Below, piece by piece: positions 52,974-62,491 of a stretch of 64,000 bases of DNA. The DNA lies in the NCBI GenBank assembly GCA_019638525.1, contig JAHBTO010000004.1:1-64000 (forward strand), read 5' to 3'. How positions within the stretch are numbered: the stretch's first letter is position 1; each line of letters starts with the position of its first letter. This DNA is from Ferruginibacter sp. Its GTDB lineage: Bacteria > Bacteroidota > Bacteroidia > Chitinophagales > Chitinophagaceae. A program made the translations under genes and the position numbers. Under the pieces are notes generated by a model. The model saw nothing but the letters and a program-made list of their open reading frames with translations, did not search any database and was not told the origin of the DNA.

Positions 52974-54941
52974 ATGCTATTAGGATTACAAAATATAACT
53001 TTTGAGTTTGGTGCACGAACCATTGTACAGGATGCAACCTGGCATATTCAACCCAATGAACGTATTGGTTTAATAGGTTATAACGGAACAGGAAAATCAA
53101 CCTTGTTAAAAGTACTTACCGGCCAATATTTACCTAACAAAGGCACAGTTGAAAAAGGAAGGGAAACTACAATCGGTTTCCTGCACCAGGATTTACTAAG
53201 CTTTGATACAGATGATTCGATACTTGAAGTTGCCATGGGCGCCTTTGAAAGAGTGAAACTACTGGAAAAAGAAATTGAAGAGATAGGTAAAGAGTTGGAG
53301 AAAACCGGTGATGAAGCACTTGCACATGAGTATGCCGACCGCTTGCATGAATTGGAAATATTGGGCGGATATGATATTCACCATAAGTCGGAAGAGATAT
53401 TACAAGGTTTAGGCTTTGCCAATGCAGATTTGCAAAAACCATATAAACTATTTAGCGGAGGTTGGAGGATGAGGGTGTTACTTGCCAAAATGATTTTAAT
53501 GCGCCCTGATGTATTATTACTTGATGAACCTACCAACCACCTTGACCTACCGAGTATTGAATGGCTTGAAAAATATTTGGTGCATTATCCCGGCGCTGTA
53601 GTGATTGTAAGCCACGACCGTTATTTTTTAGACAAGATGGTAACAAAGATTGTTGAACTGTACCAGCAACAATTACATTTTTACACCGGCAATTACTCGT
53701 TTTATGAAACTGAAAAAGCCCTACGTATCGACATACAGAAAAAAGCATACGAAAACCAGCAGGATTATATAAGGCAACAGGAAAGGTTTGTTGAAAGGTT
53801 TAAAGCCAAGGCCAGTAAAGCAGCAGCTGCACAAAGTATTGTAAAGCGATTGGATAAACTGGAAAGGATTGAAGACGTGGAAATAGAAAGGCCTAACATA
53901 CGAATTAATTTTACTGTAGATAAACAACCCGGCAGGGTACTATGTACACTTAAACATGTATCTAAAAGTTTTGGAGATATTAAGATTATAGAAAATACCG
54001 GAGCAGAGATTGACCGAGGCGATAAGATTGCTTTGATTGGCGCTAATGGAAAAGGAAAATCAACCTTATTAAGAATTATTGCAGGAACTGAATCATTTAC
54101 CGGCGACCGATTATGGGGGCATAATGTTGAAGAATCGTTTTATGCACAACACCAATTAGAAGCGCTGGATTTGAATAATACTGTTTTGGAAGAAATGAAA
54201 ACCAGCCGAAGTGGTAAAACCGACCTGGAACTTAGAAGCCTACTTGGTTGTTTCTTATTCAGTGGAGATGATGTAGATAAGAAAATAAAAGTATTAAGCG
54301 GAGGCGAAAAAGCAAGAGTGGCTTTGGCCAAAACAATTGTTAGTAAAGCAAATTTTCTTTTATTGGATGAACCAACCAACCACTTAGACATTCATTCGGT
54401 TGATTTACTGGTTGAAGCATTAAACAAATACGAAGGCACCATAGTTCTTGTAAGCCACGACCGTTATTTTATTAGCAGGATTGCCAACAAGATATGGGAA
54501 ATAGAAGATTTTAAGATAAAAGAATTTAAAGGCAGCTATAAAGAATGGGAAGAATGGAAAGAAAGAAGAAAAACAGTGCAGCAAGTACCTGAAAAAATTA
54601 CAGAGAAAATTATTGAACCCGTTATACAAAAGGAAAAAGAAAATACACCAAATACCTATAAGCGTGAACAAAAAGGTTCAATTGATAAAGAATTAAAAAA
54701 AGAAATTCAAAAACAGAAAAATCTTTTTCAAAAACTTGAAGAAAAGATTGCCCAGTTAAATAAAACAAAATTGCAACTGGAGAATGAGCTAACCCTTCCT
54801 TCCAATTATGAAAACAAAGCAAAATTCAAGGAAACAGAATCAGCCTATAATACTACAACAGCTGACCTTGAAAAAGCAAATGCCGAATATGAAATTGTAT
54901 TTGAAAAACTGATGACATTAGAAGAAAAGATGAACGGATAG
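52974..54941 (+). CDS. ABC-F family ATP-binding protein
   Basis: A 655-residue soluble protein with two ABC ATPase domains and no membrane helices. Domain 1 has GYNGTGKS (35-42) and FSGGWRMRVLLAKMIL; domain 2 has GANGKGKS and LSGGEKARVALAK; both have LLLDEPTNHLD. An interdomain linker (about 230-320) and a C-terminal coiled coil (about 560-655) complete the layout, as in Uup or the EttA/YfmR group. These proteins bind the ribosome to help with stalled synthesis. A resistance role should not be assumed. Confidence 0.93.
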   Translation: MLLGLQNITFEFGARTIVQDATWHIQPNERIGLIGYNGTGKSTLLKVLTGQYLPNKGTVEKGRETTIGFLHQDLLSFDTDDSILEVAMGAFERVKLLEKEIEEIGKELEKTGDEALAHEYADRLHELEILGGYDIHHKSEEILQGLGFANADLQKPYKLFSGGWRMRVLLAKMILMRPDVLLLDEPTNHLDLPSIEWLEKYLVHYPGAVVIVSHDRYFLDKMVTKIVELYQQQLHFYTGNYSFYETEKALRIDIQKKAYENQQDYIRQQERFVERFKAKASKAAAAQSIVKRLDKLERIEDVEIERPNIRINFTVDKQPGRVLCTLKHVSKSFGDIKIIENTGAEIDRGDKIALIGANGKGKSTLLRIIAGTESFTGDRLWGHNVEESFYAQHQLEALDLNNTVLEEMKTSRSGKTDLELRSLLGCFLFSGDDVDKKIKVLSGGEKARVALAKTIVSKANFLLLDEPTNHLDIHSVDLLVEALNKYEGTIVLVSHDRYFISRIANKIWEIEDFKIKEFKGSYKEWEEWKERRKTVQQVPEKITEKIIEPVIQKEKENTPNTYKREQKGSIDKELKKEIQKQKNLFQKLEEKIAQLNKTKLQLENELTLPSNYENKAKFKETESAYNTTTADLEKANAEYEIVFEKLMTLEEKMNG

Positions 54942-54967
54942 TTTACTTCATTATTAAAAAAAAATAA

Positions 54968-54991
54968 TCCCCGGTAAAAAATTACCGGGGA
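54968..54991. terminator. Bidirectional intrinsic terminator
   Basis: TCCCCGGTAA and TTACCGGGGA arms (10 bp, 4-base loop) have A/T-rich tails on both sides. It serves the convergent ABC-F and OmpA genes. Confidence 0.88.
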
Positions 54992-55018
54992 ATTTATTTA
55001 TGAAACTAACTTAAATTA

Positions 55019-56350
55019 TTAATAGTTCCTCAAAGTCATCTCTACTCTCCTGTTTTTAGCACGGCCAGCAGCTGTTTTGTTATCAGCAATAGGTTTTGTT
55101 TCGCCGTATCCAGTAGATGATAAACGGCTTTCATCAATTCCTTTACTTACTAAATATGCTTTTACAGATGCAGCCCTGGCTTCAGATAATGTCTGATTCT
55201 TTTCATCAGAACCCTGGCTATCAGTATGACCATCAATTTGTACTTTGTAAGAAGGGTTTTCGTTTAAAATAGTAACAACATCATTTAATTTAGGGAATGA
55301 TTTTGCTAATAATTTAGAACTACCTGTAGAGAAGAATACATTTTTAGCAGCTAAATTAACACGCTTAATGATTTCTTCGCTAATAACCGGGCAACCAAAG
55401 TTTGAAGCCGGGCCTTTTTCGTTAATACATTTATCTTCTTCGTCATTTACGCCATCACCATCAGTATCTGGTATTGGGCAACCATTGTAACGGGCTAAAC
55501 CAGGTACAGTTGGACACTTATCTTCTTCATCATTAATACCATCTTTATCAGTATCTGGTATTGGGCAACCCTGGTAACGAGCTAAACCAGCTACATCAGG
55601 ACATTTGTCATCAGCATCAGTTATTCCATCTCCATCCCTGTCTGGGCAACCTTGCAATGAAGCAAGACCTTTAACATCAGGACATTTATCTTCTGAATCA
55701 ATAACGCCATCGCCATCCCTATCAGCTGGTGGTGGTGGTGGTGGTGGTGGTGCAACAACTTTTACTTTTTCTCTTCCTACATTTTGAGCAACGCCAAAAG
55801 AATAGAACAGGTTATCGCCTAATACTTTTTTAGTGAGCGTCCATTTATATTGTCCTTGTAAAAATAAATAAGTGTAATTGTTGAAGTTAACCTGAAGGCC
55901 TACACCGGCAGGTACGTAAGCTCCTATATTACCCGTATAAAGCCCACCGCCAATACCGGCAGTTAAAAACGGATTAAATAAAGCTGCTTCAGGGAATAAG
56001 CGCAAGTTTAAAGCAGGTTCTAATTCTAAACCTACTTCAGTTCTGCCGGTTCTTCCATAAGAAATAGCCCTGTAATCTCTAAACATTGCATTGGCTTTAA
56101 TAGACAGGTCGAGTCTTGAACCTAATCCTTTCCAAAAAGATAAAGAAAACCCTTTATCCATATCTTTTAATTTACTGTACACTTTTCCGGTTGCAGGATC
56201 TTTAATACCGGTAGGTGCATTAAAATCTGCTAAATTAAAATGTATGCCAATCAATGGCCCTTTTTTATCGCTGCTTCTCTTATTTTTTTGAGCAAAAGCA
56301 GCTGTGGCAAAAAGAGATAATGCCAGGATAAACGTTAGTTTTTGTTTCAT
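55019..56350 (-). CDS. OmpA family protein with thrombospondin type 3 repeats
   Basis: A 443-residue outer-membrane protein: signal peptide (about 1-20), an 8-strand-like beta domain (about 25-200), a Pro run of eight residues, then four calcium-binding TSP type 3 repeats (about 215-320, unit like DRDGDGVIDSEDKCPD), and an OmpA domain (about 330-443). The last has the peptidoglycan-binding signature IDGHTDSQGSDEKNQTLSEA with the key Asp and Arg. It should tie the outer membrane to peptidoglycan. The Pro run is coded by eight GGT repeats on the plus strand (55728-55751). The promoter is an exact consensus. Confidence 0.94.
   Translation of the reverse strand: MKQKLTFILALSLFATAAFAQKNKRSSDKKGPLIGIHFNLADFNAPTGIKDPATGKVYSKLKDMDKGFSLSFWKGLGSRLDLSIKANAMFRDYRAISYGRTGRTEVGLELEPALNLRLFPEAALFNPFLTAGIGGGLYTGNIGAYVPAGVGLQVNFNNYTYLFLQGQYKWTLTKKVLGDNLFYSFGVAQNVGREKVKVVAPPPPPPPPADRDGDGVIDSEDKCPDVKGLASLQGCPDRDGDGITDADDKCPDVAGLARYQGCPIPDTDKDGINDEEDKCPTVPGLARYNGCPIPDTDGDGVNDEEDKCINEKGPASNFGCPVISEEIIKRVNLAAKNVFFSTGSSKLLAKSFPKLNDVVTILNENPSYKVQIDGHTDSQGSDEKNQTLSEARAASVKAYLVSKGIDESRLSSTGYGETKPIADNKTAAGRAKNRRVEMTLRNY
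55728..55751. repeat. Trinucleotide microsatellite (8 x GGT) in ompA-like gene
   Basis: Eight GGT units on the plus strand encode eight Pro residues on the minus strand, between the barrel and the TSP repeats. Slippage would change the hinge length without breaking the frame. Confidence 0.9.
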
Positions 56351-56390
56351 AAACTTTAATTTAATTAAAATTTTTTATCTGAGTTATGTG

Positions 56391-56422
56391 CAAATATAAT
56401 GTTAAATTAATGGAAAGGCAAA
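56391..56422 (-). promoter_or_regulatory. Consensus promoter of OmpA gene
   Basis: On the minus strand TTTG (plus 56419-56422), exactly 20 bases, then TATATTTG (plus 56391-56398): a full match to the Bacteroidetes housekeeping promoter TTTG-N19-21-TAnnTTTG. The leader would be about 34 bases. Its strength fits an abundant outer-membrane protein. Confidence 0.65.
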
Positions 56423-56464
56423 ATTTGTAACTATTTTTATTGCTTTAGCAAAAATAATTAAAAA

Positions 56465-57877
56465 TCAAACTTTTATTAGTTTCCATTTGCCTTTTTTAAA
56501 TATGTAAATACTTATAAATGCCAAAATGGTTTCTGCTAATCCAATAGCTATATAAACTCCCAATGGGCCCATTAAAAAATATTTTGCAAGTAAATATGCC
56601 AATGGTATCTGTATGGCCCAAAAAACTACCAGGTTAATATAAGTGGGTGTGGTAGTATCTCCAGCCCCATTAAAAGCTTGTGTAATTATCATTCCATAAG
56701 CAAAAAACACATAGCCAATGGCTAAAACATGCAAGCAAAGTGTACCGGCTTGTACTGCAGGTTCATCCTGTATAAAAAACTTCATCAACTGTTCACCATA
56801 AATAAAAAAAGTAAATGCAACTATTGCAAAAAAACAAAATGTAAGAAATGCTGCACGCCATACCGATTTTTCGGCCCTTTCGGGTTGCCCGGCTCCAAGG
56901 TTTTGGCCAACTAAAGTAGCAGCAGCATTTGCAAGCCCCCAGGCTGGCAGTATTGTAAACACACAAATTCTTATTGCGGTTCCATAACCCGAAACCGCTT
57001 CTGTTCCCGATTCTGCAATTATCATTGCTAAAAATACCCAGCTACAGCTACCAATTATAAATTGAAACATACCACCTGCCGAAGTTGCTAATATGTTTTT
57101 TACAAGATGATATTTAAAACCAAGGTTCTTCCTGCAAAGCGTAACTAATGCTTTTCCATTAAACAAATGATAAAACTGGTAACAAACAGCAATAAACCTG
57201 CCTATAGTTGTAGCTACTGCTGCCCCTGCAACTCCCATAGCTGGAAATGGCCCTATACCTAAAATAAGCAAGGGATCTAAAATTATATTGATGGCATTTG
57301 CAATCAACAAGGCTTTCATTGCAATGGATGCATTACCTGCCCCTCTAAATACGGCATTATTTATAAATAACAGTACTATAACCAAATTACTGGTAAGCAT
57401 AATTTGCGTGTACAAATAATTCTCATTAGCAATTTTTACTGTTGCGCCCATCAGCATCAGAATATTTTTTGAGAATAAAATTCCTATAATGCTAATTATG
57501 ATTGAAAAGAATACACCAATAAAAATTGATTGCATGGCAATATCAGAAGCAGCTTTAAAATCTTTTTCGCCAGCCCTCCTGGCTACCAAAGCTGTTACAC
57601 CAATTGAAATGCCCCATGCAACTGAATATAATATTGTTAATGATGCTTCAGTTAAAACAACAGTTGATGATGCATCTATCCCTATTTTGTTAACAAAATA
57701 AATATCTACCACTGCAAATAATGATTCAAGCAGCATCTCTAATATCATAGGTACAGCCAGCAAAAAAATGGCCTTATCTATGTTTCCTTTTGTAAAGTCT
57801 TTGATATCGCCCCTAACAGCTTGAGCGAATAATAAAAAAAAGGATTTTACTTTAAAAATCCGGGTTGATTTTAGCAT
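56465..57877 (-). CDS. MATE family efflux transporter
   Basis: A 470-residue, 12-helix MATE transporter. KAIFLLAVPMILEMLLESLF at helix 1, GLANAAATLVGQNLGAGQPE before helix 8 and AFNGAGDTTTPTYIN at helix 10 are family signatures. It should export small molecules by cation antiport; the substrate is unknown. The first 30 residues are hydrophilic or weakly hydrophobic before the MATE domain, so a later start is possible. Confidence 0.9.
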   Translation of the reverse strand: MLKSTRIFKVKSFFLLFAQAVRGDIKDFTKGNIDKAIFLLAVPMILEMLLESLFAVVDIYFVNKIGIDASSTVVLTEASLTILYSVAWGISIGVTALVARRAGEKDFKAASDIAMQSIFIGVFFSIIISIIGILFSKNILMLMGATVKIANENYLYTQIMLTSNLVIVLLFINNAVFRGAGNASIAMKALLIANAINIILDPLLILGIGPFPAMGVAGAAVATTIGRFIAVCYQFYHLFNGKALVTLCRKNLGFKYHLVKNILATSAGGMFQFIIGSCSWVFLAMIIAESGTEAVSGYGTAIRICVFTILPAWGLANAAATLVGQNLGAGQPERAEKSVWRAAFLTFCFFAIVAFTFFIYGEQLMKFFIQDEPAVQAGTLCLHVLAIGYVFFAYGMIITQAFNGAGDTTTPTYINLVVFWAIQIPLAYLLAKYFLMGPLGVYIAIGLAETILAFISIYIFKKGKWKLIKV

Positions 57878-58095
57878 GATAATATGAAGTAATTAAAGAT
57901 TTGAAAAATGTAAACTATTGTGCAAAAAATGCACTTTTAAATAGAGAGAAGCTAAAGTGGTAATTTAAACTCTTTAGCAAATGATGTACTTCATATTTCG
58001 TAAATTGTAGATTGCAAAACTATACTTTATTTTTAAAATACATTTCATTTTTTTTAAACCCGGGTTGTAATTTGCCTATATTTGCAACCCATTTT

Positions 58096-58169
<74 letters not shown>

Positions 58170-58171
58170 CA

Positions 58172-58209
58172 AAAAAAGAGGCGCACTATAGCGGCTCTTT
58201 TTTATTTTT
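58172..58209 (+). terminator. Terminator after tRNA-Arg
   Basis: A stem of AAAAAAGAG with CGC arms and one mismatch around the loop ACTATA, followed by T residues. It starts three bases past the tRNA and ends about 18 bases before the ung start codon. Confidence 0.8.
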
Positions 58210-58226
58210 ATAAAAAACTTATCGTT

Positions 58227-58910
58227 ATGGAAGTAAAAATAGAGGCATCCTGGAAAGAAGTTTTAAAAAATGAATTTACAAAGCCTTACTTTCAGCAGAT
58301 AGTTACATTTTTAAAAACAGAAAAAGCTGCCAGCAAAATTATTTATCCGCCGGGCTCACTTATATTTAATGCTTTTAGCCAAACGCCATTTACAAAACTT
58401 AAAGTAGTAATTCTTGGCCAAGACCCATACCATGGACCGGGGCAAGCCCATGGGTTAAGCTTTTCGGTACAAAATGGAATAAAACCGCCTCCTTCATTAG
58501 TTAATATTTACAAAGAAATACAAAGCGACATAGGTATTGCCATGCCGCAGCAATATGGCAACCTTACAAAATGGGCACAGCAAGGGGTTTTATTGTTGAA
58601 TGCTGCACTTACTGTTAGGGCTAATGAACCCTTTAGCCATGCTAAAATTGGTTGGTCGCAATTTACAGATGCAGTGATACAAACCATATCAAATCAAAAA
58701 ACAGGTATTGTATTTTTACTTTGGGGTAGATTTGCCCAGGAAAAACAAATTTTAATTGATGAAACAAAACATTTTGTTTTAAAAGCTGCACACCCCTCTC
58801 CTTTTTCGGCCGATAAAGGATTTTTTGGTTGCAATCATTTTTCAAAAACAAATGAGTTGTTAAGTAAACAGGGATTAACTCCTGTTGACTGGAAACTTTT
58901 ATCTCCATAA
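58227..58910 (+). CDS. ung: Uracil-DNA glycosylase
   Basis: A 227-residue family 1 UDG that removes uracil from DNA. The water-activating loop GQDPYHG (64-70, catalytic Asp66) and the Leu loop with His189 ([16 protein letters not shown]) are complete. I start at ATG 58227; an earlier in-frame start would lie inside the tRNA. Only about 18 bases separate the tRNA terminator from the start codon, so ung probably depends on read-through of the tRNA transcript. Confidence 0.96.
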   Translation: MEVKIEASWKEVLKNEFTKPYFQQIVTFLKTEKAASKIIYPPGSLIFNAFSQTPFTKLKVVILGQDPYHGPGQAHGLSFSVQNGIKPPPSLVNIYKEIQSDIGIAMPQQYGNLTKWAQQGVLLLNAALTVRANEPFSHAKIGWSQFTDAVIQTISNQKTGIVFLLWGRFAQEKQILIDETKHFVLKAAHPSPFSADKGFFGCNHFSKTNELLSKQGLTPVDWKLLSP

Positions 58911-58918
58911 CTAAGCGT

Positions 58919-59653
58919 ATGAATCTTTTTAAAAATATTTTTGGCCGTATTTGGGCACTGTGGGGATTAGTGAGTTTTTTAATCACCTTCCTTATAGTGT
59001 TTATTCCATCTATGTTTGCCAATTTTATAAAAAACCCGGCGGGGCAAAAATATTTTATTGCCGTTTCTAAAATATGGATGAATGTGTGGTTGTTTTTAGT
59101 TGGCTGCCCGGTAAAAGTAAAGGGCAAAGAAAATTTTAAAGAGGGCCAATCATATATCGTTGTATTCAATCACAACGCTTTTATGGATGTACCTTTATCG
59201 GCGCCTTATGTGCCGGGAGCTAATAAAACAATTGCCAAAGCTTCATTTGCTAAAATACCATTGTTTGGCCAGTTTTATACAAGGGGTTCGGTACTTGTTG
59301 ACCGCAATAGCGAACAAAGCCGGGCAAAAAGTTTCGACCTGATGAAAAAAGTACTGGCTTCGGGTATGCATATGTGTATTTATCCTGAGGGTACCCGTAA
59401 CCGTTCCAATGAGCCAATAAAACCATTTTATGATGGCGCATTTAAACTTTCGCTTGCCACCGGCAAATCAATAATACCCTGTGTAATTTTTGGAACTAAG
59501 CAGGCGATGCCAATCTCTAAAAAATTTTATCTTTTCCCAACTCGTTTGCGCATGCATTTCCTGGCTCCTGTTTTGCCATATGATAAATCTGTTAAAGAAT
59601 TAAAGGAAATAGTTTATGATATAATGGTTAAAGAGTATTGTGGCAAACAGTAA
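58919..59653 (+). CDS. plsC: 1-acyl-sn-glycerol-3-phosphate acyltransferase
   Basis: A 244-residue membrane acyltransferase with an N-terminal helix (about 11-32). The catalytic HX4D motif is His85-Asp90 (FNHNAFMD), and the glycerophosphate motif is YPEGTR (155-160). It should make phosphatidic acid from lysophosphatidic acid. It starts 8 bases after ung and is probably co-transcribed. It converges with the LptD-like gene, 15 bases apart. Confidence 0.92.
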   Translation: MNLFKNIFGRIWALWGLVSFLITFLIVFIPSMFANFIKNPAGQKYFIAVSKIWMNVWLFLVGCPVKVKGKENFKEGQSYIVVFNHNAFMDVPLSAPYVPGANKTIAKASFAKIPLFGQFYTRGSVLVDRNSEQSRAKSFDLMKKVLASGMHMCIYPEGTRNRSNEPIKPFYDGAFKLSLATGKSIIPCVIFGTKQAMPISKKFYLFPTRLRMHFLAPVLPYDKSVKELKEIVYDIMVKEYCGKQ

Positions 59654-59668
59654 GGTTAATAACACCCA

Positions 59669-62410
59669 TTACAAATCATAGAAATACCTGGTACGGTTTA
59701 TTTTTAAATCACGCAGCAGGCCCGACTTAGGGCTAATGCTGATATTGAACGAACGGAATTTACCCACCGGCGATATATTGATTGCCATTTGCCAGCAATG
59801 CATTTCCCTGGTAAGGTACATGCTAATCATACCTAAATCTTTTTGAGTTATGTTGTACGATCCGTTTATACCTATTTGCCATTTTGGGGTAAGATTTAAT
59901 GAACCGTTCCAATTTACATTTTGGCTAAGGCTGCTAGTGTAACCTGTGCCCAACCCATTGCTAATACGAGCATAAGAAAATGCATAAGAGAAACTGATGC
60001 TCCAAGGAATATTAAAATTTGCAAATTCGCCGGGGTTGTTTCTTATATAAGCAGCTTCTTGCTGGTATTCGCTAATTGGCAGTCCTGATATTGAATTTAC
60101 CTGTAAATTTTGAAGATTGTTTATTGGAAGTTGTTCTTTTTGGTCTCCGCCCTGGAATGATGTTTGAAGCGCTATTGTTGCATTGGTTAATTTACCCAAA
60201 GAAACTTTTTTATTCCAAACTAATTTATCGATAAAATCGCCCCTGGCATTAGTTAAATAAGGTACAAATGTGGCGCTACCCGAAATACTTATTTTATCAA
60301 AAAGATTTGTACGTAGGTTTATAAAAAACGGTTTTAGTTTAAAAGAATCATCAAGAAAATTATAACTGCTGTTGATGCTTAATCCGTCAATGAGTGTTAT
60401 CTTCTTATCAGCAGCCTGGCTTGTATCTTTCCTGCTTCTCACTTTCATTTGCAGCACATTATCAATACCAAAATTTATACCGCCAAACCTACCCTGGCCA
60501 AATGCGCCAAAAATACTTCGCTCGTATAATGAATATGCATAACTATTGCCCAATGTATCTACCTGTGTTTTGTACCATGCTTTTTTGTTCATGTCGGGCT
60601 TATAGTTTACCGAAAATTGAGGTCTTATTTCGTGCCTGATAGCCTTTACCCTGCTTTTTTTATTAAAAGTGAACATACCAAAAATCCGGGTAGAAACCCC
60701 CAACCCAAAATTCATATCCCTGGCTGTATAAAATCCTTTTTTTACAACGGTATCTAATTTTTTATCAGCCACATTCCATTTGCGTTCAAATTTTTCCTGG
60801 TACCATCGTTCTTCATAACTAACACTTGGTGCAAACTGAAAGTTGCCAACCTGTGGTAATGATAAGGTTATGGGTACCCTGTGATCGGCACCGTACCTGT
60901 AATTTTTAGTAAACTGGCTAAAGAAGTTACCTGTGGTATCATAAAAAGATGACAAGCTATTGATGGTGGTGTTTAAAGCAATGCCAATGTTTTCGTACCA
61001 GTAATATTTACCTATTACTTCTTTACGCCTGAAAGGGTAAATGGTGTTTACATTAAAATTTACGGTTGGCAGGCTAATATTTATCAATTTCGTGTTTCCG
61101 TTCTGGTTATGGTTGGCTTGTAAACTTATATTATACGGTTTATTCTTCCATGTTTTTGAATATGAAATAGATGATTGCAACTGGTTGTTGAAATTACTTT
61201 GCGGATTATTAGGTATTGAACTATTATAACCACTGCTACCTGCATCAACATGAGCGCTAAAAGTAACGCCTGGCCTGGCTTTGGTATCACTGCTATGTTG
61301 CCAGTTAATTTTAAAAGCCCTGGCACCCGATTTATCCAGGTCTCTTAAATGAATCATGTTTATAGAAAAATTACCCTGGTAATGATATCGTTTGTAATAC
61401 CGGGGGCTTATGCTTGCCGTCCATCCGCCGTAAGAGTAAATAGTACCCATAGTAACAAGGTCCCACTTTTCGCCAAGCACTTTATAGTAACCTAAGTTTT
61501 CAAGAGATAAACCTAAAGTTTCGTTTGCAGAAAATGAAGGTGCCAGTAAGCCAGAATGCCTGCCTGTTTTTAAAGGATAAATACCAAACGGAAGTACAAC
61601 CGGTATGGGTACATTTTCAAATTCGGGATGCACAGGACCGGTGATGGCCATTTTTTTATTGATGAATTTTATACGTTTACTTACAAATGCAAAATGTGGT
61701 GTATCTAAATTGCAAGTGGTAAACCTTCCTTTAAATGCATAAAAAACATCAGCATTTACTTTTTTTATTTTTTCGCCGTAAACAAACAATTCGCCTTGTT
61801 GTGTGTAAGTGCCTTTGGTGAGGCCTTTACCGGTTTTCATGTTAAATTTTATGGAATCACTTTTTGTTTTAAAATCGGCCTGGTTAAATTCGGGATAGGC
61901 AATTACATTTCCCAGGCTGTCTTTAATGAAGTAAGCGCTTATCAAACTTGTGCCCTGGTCAAACTCTATACGTGGCGATGTAAGTACATTATCAATATAA
62001 GTAACCTTTGTTTGTTTGCCATATAAAATGATTTTTTTTGAAGGTATATCCATCACCATCGAATCATCTGCATGATATACCACCGGTGCTTCTAATGCAT
62101 CTTTTGATGTACGAAAAGAAAAAGTATCTGTTTTAGTAATGATATTGGTATCTGCTTTTACAACACCGGCAAGAGAATCATTTATTTCATTGTTCTTATC
62201 AACAATATTTTTTTTTATTTGATTAGAATCTGATTTTAAAATTTTTATTGCCTGTTCATTTTTTACTGGAATTGTATCGGAAGTTAAAAAACTGTGAAAA
62301 CCTTCATAATGAAAACCACTGGCAACACAATTTGGTGTTATAGATAATAACAACAGCGCCAATGCCAATAGCAATTTGTATTTTGCATTACCTTTGTTTA
62401 GATGGCTCAT
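59669..62410 (-). CDS. lptD: LptD-like LPS assembly protein
   Basis: A 913-residue outer-membrane protein. After a signal peptide (about 10-30), residues about 95-260 form an OstA/LptA-like beta-jellyroll (VVYHADDSMVMDIPSKKIIL), and the rest is a large barrel with the LptD pattern NVPIPVVLPFGIYPLKTGRH. It should insert lipopolysaccharide into the outer leaflet with LptE. Divergence from E. coli LptD is strong, as in other Bacteroidetes. I start at ATG 62410, not the TTG five codons upstream. It diverges from the amidase gene. Confidence 0.85.
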   Translation of the reverse strand: MSHLNKGNAKYKLLLALALLLLSITPNCVASGFHYEGFHSFLTSDTIPVKNEQAIKILKSDSNQIKKNIVDKNNEINDSLAGVVKADTNIITKTDTFSFRTSKDALEAPVVYHADDSMVMDIPSKKIILYGKQTKVTYIDNVLTSPRIEFDQGTSLISAYFIKDSLGNVIAYPEFNQADFKTKSDSIKFNMKTGKGLTKGTYTQQGELFVYGEKIKKVNADVFYAFKGRFTTCNLDTPHFAFVSKRIKFINKKMAITGPVHPEFENVPIPVVLPFGIYPLKTGRHSGLLAPSFSANETLGLSLENLGYYKVLGEKWDLVTMGTIYSYGGWTASISPRYYKRYHYQGNFSINMIHLRDLDKSGARAFKINWQHSSDTKARPGVTFSAHVDAGSSGYNSSIPNNPQSNFNNQLQSSISYSKTWKNKPYNISLQANHNQNGNTKLINISLPTVNFNVNTIYPFRRKEVIGKYYWYENIGIALNTTINSLSSFYDTTGNFFSQFTKNYRYGADHRVPITLSLPQVGNFQFAPSVSYEERWYQEKFERKWNVADKKLDTVVKKGFYTARDMNFGLGVSTRIFGMFTFNKKSRVKAIRHEIRPQFSVNYKPDMNKKAWYKTQVDTLGNSYAYSLYERSIFGAFGQGRFGGINFGIDNVLQMKVRSRKDTSQAADKKITLIDGLSINSSYNFLDDSFKLKPFFINLRTNLFDKISISGSATFVPYLTNARGDFIDKLVWNKKVSLGKLTNATIALQTSFQGGDQKEQLPINNLQNLQVNSISGLPISEYQQEAAYIRNNPGEFANFNIPWSISFSYAFSYARISNGLGTGYTSSLSQNVNWNGSLNLTPKWQIGINGSYNITQKDLGMISMYLTREMHCWQMAINISPVGKFRSFNISISPKSGLLRDLKINRTRYFYDL

Positions 62411-62491
62411 AGTAAAGATTGGCAAAAATAGCCATTATAACAGAATGTAAATGTGAATTATTGAATAATTAGTAACCCCCTGATAAACCTG

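Noticed and set aside
55440..55700. Regular DNA repeats looking like a small repeat array
   Set aside because: They are codons of the TSP type 3 protein repeats, in frame, not a CRISPR array.
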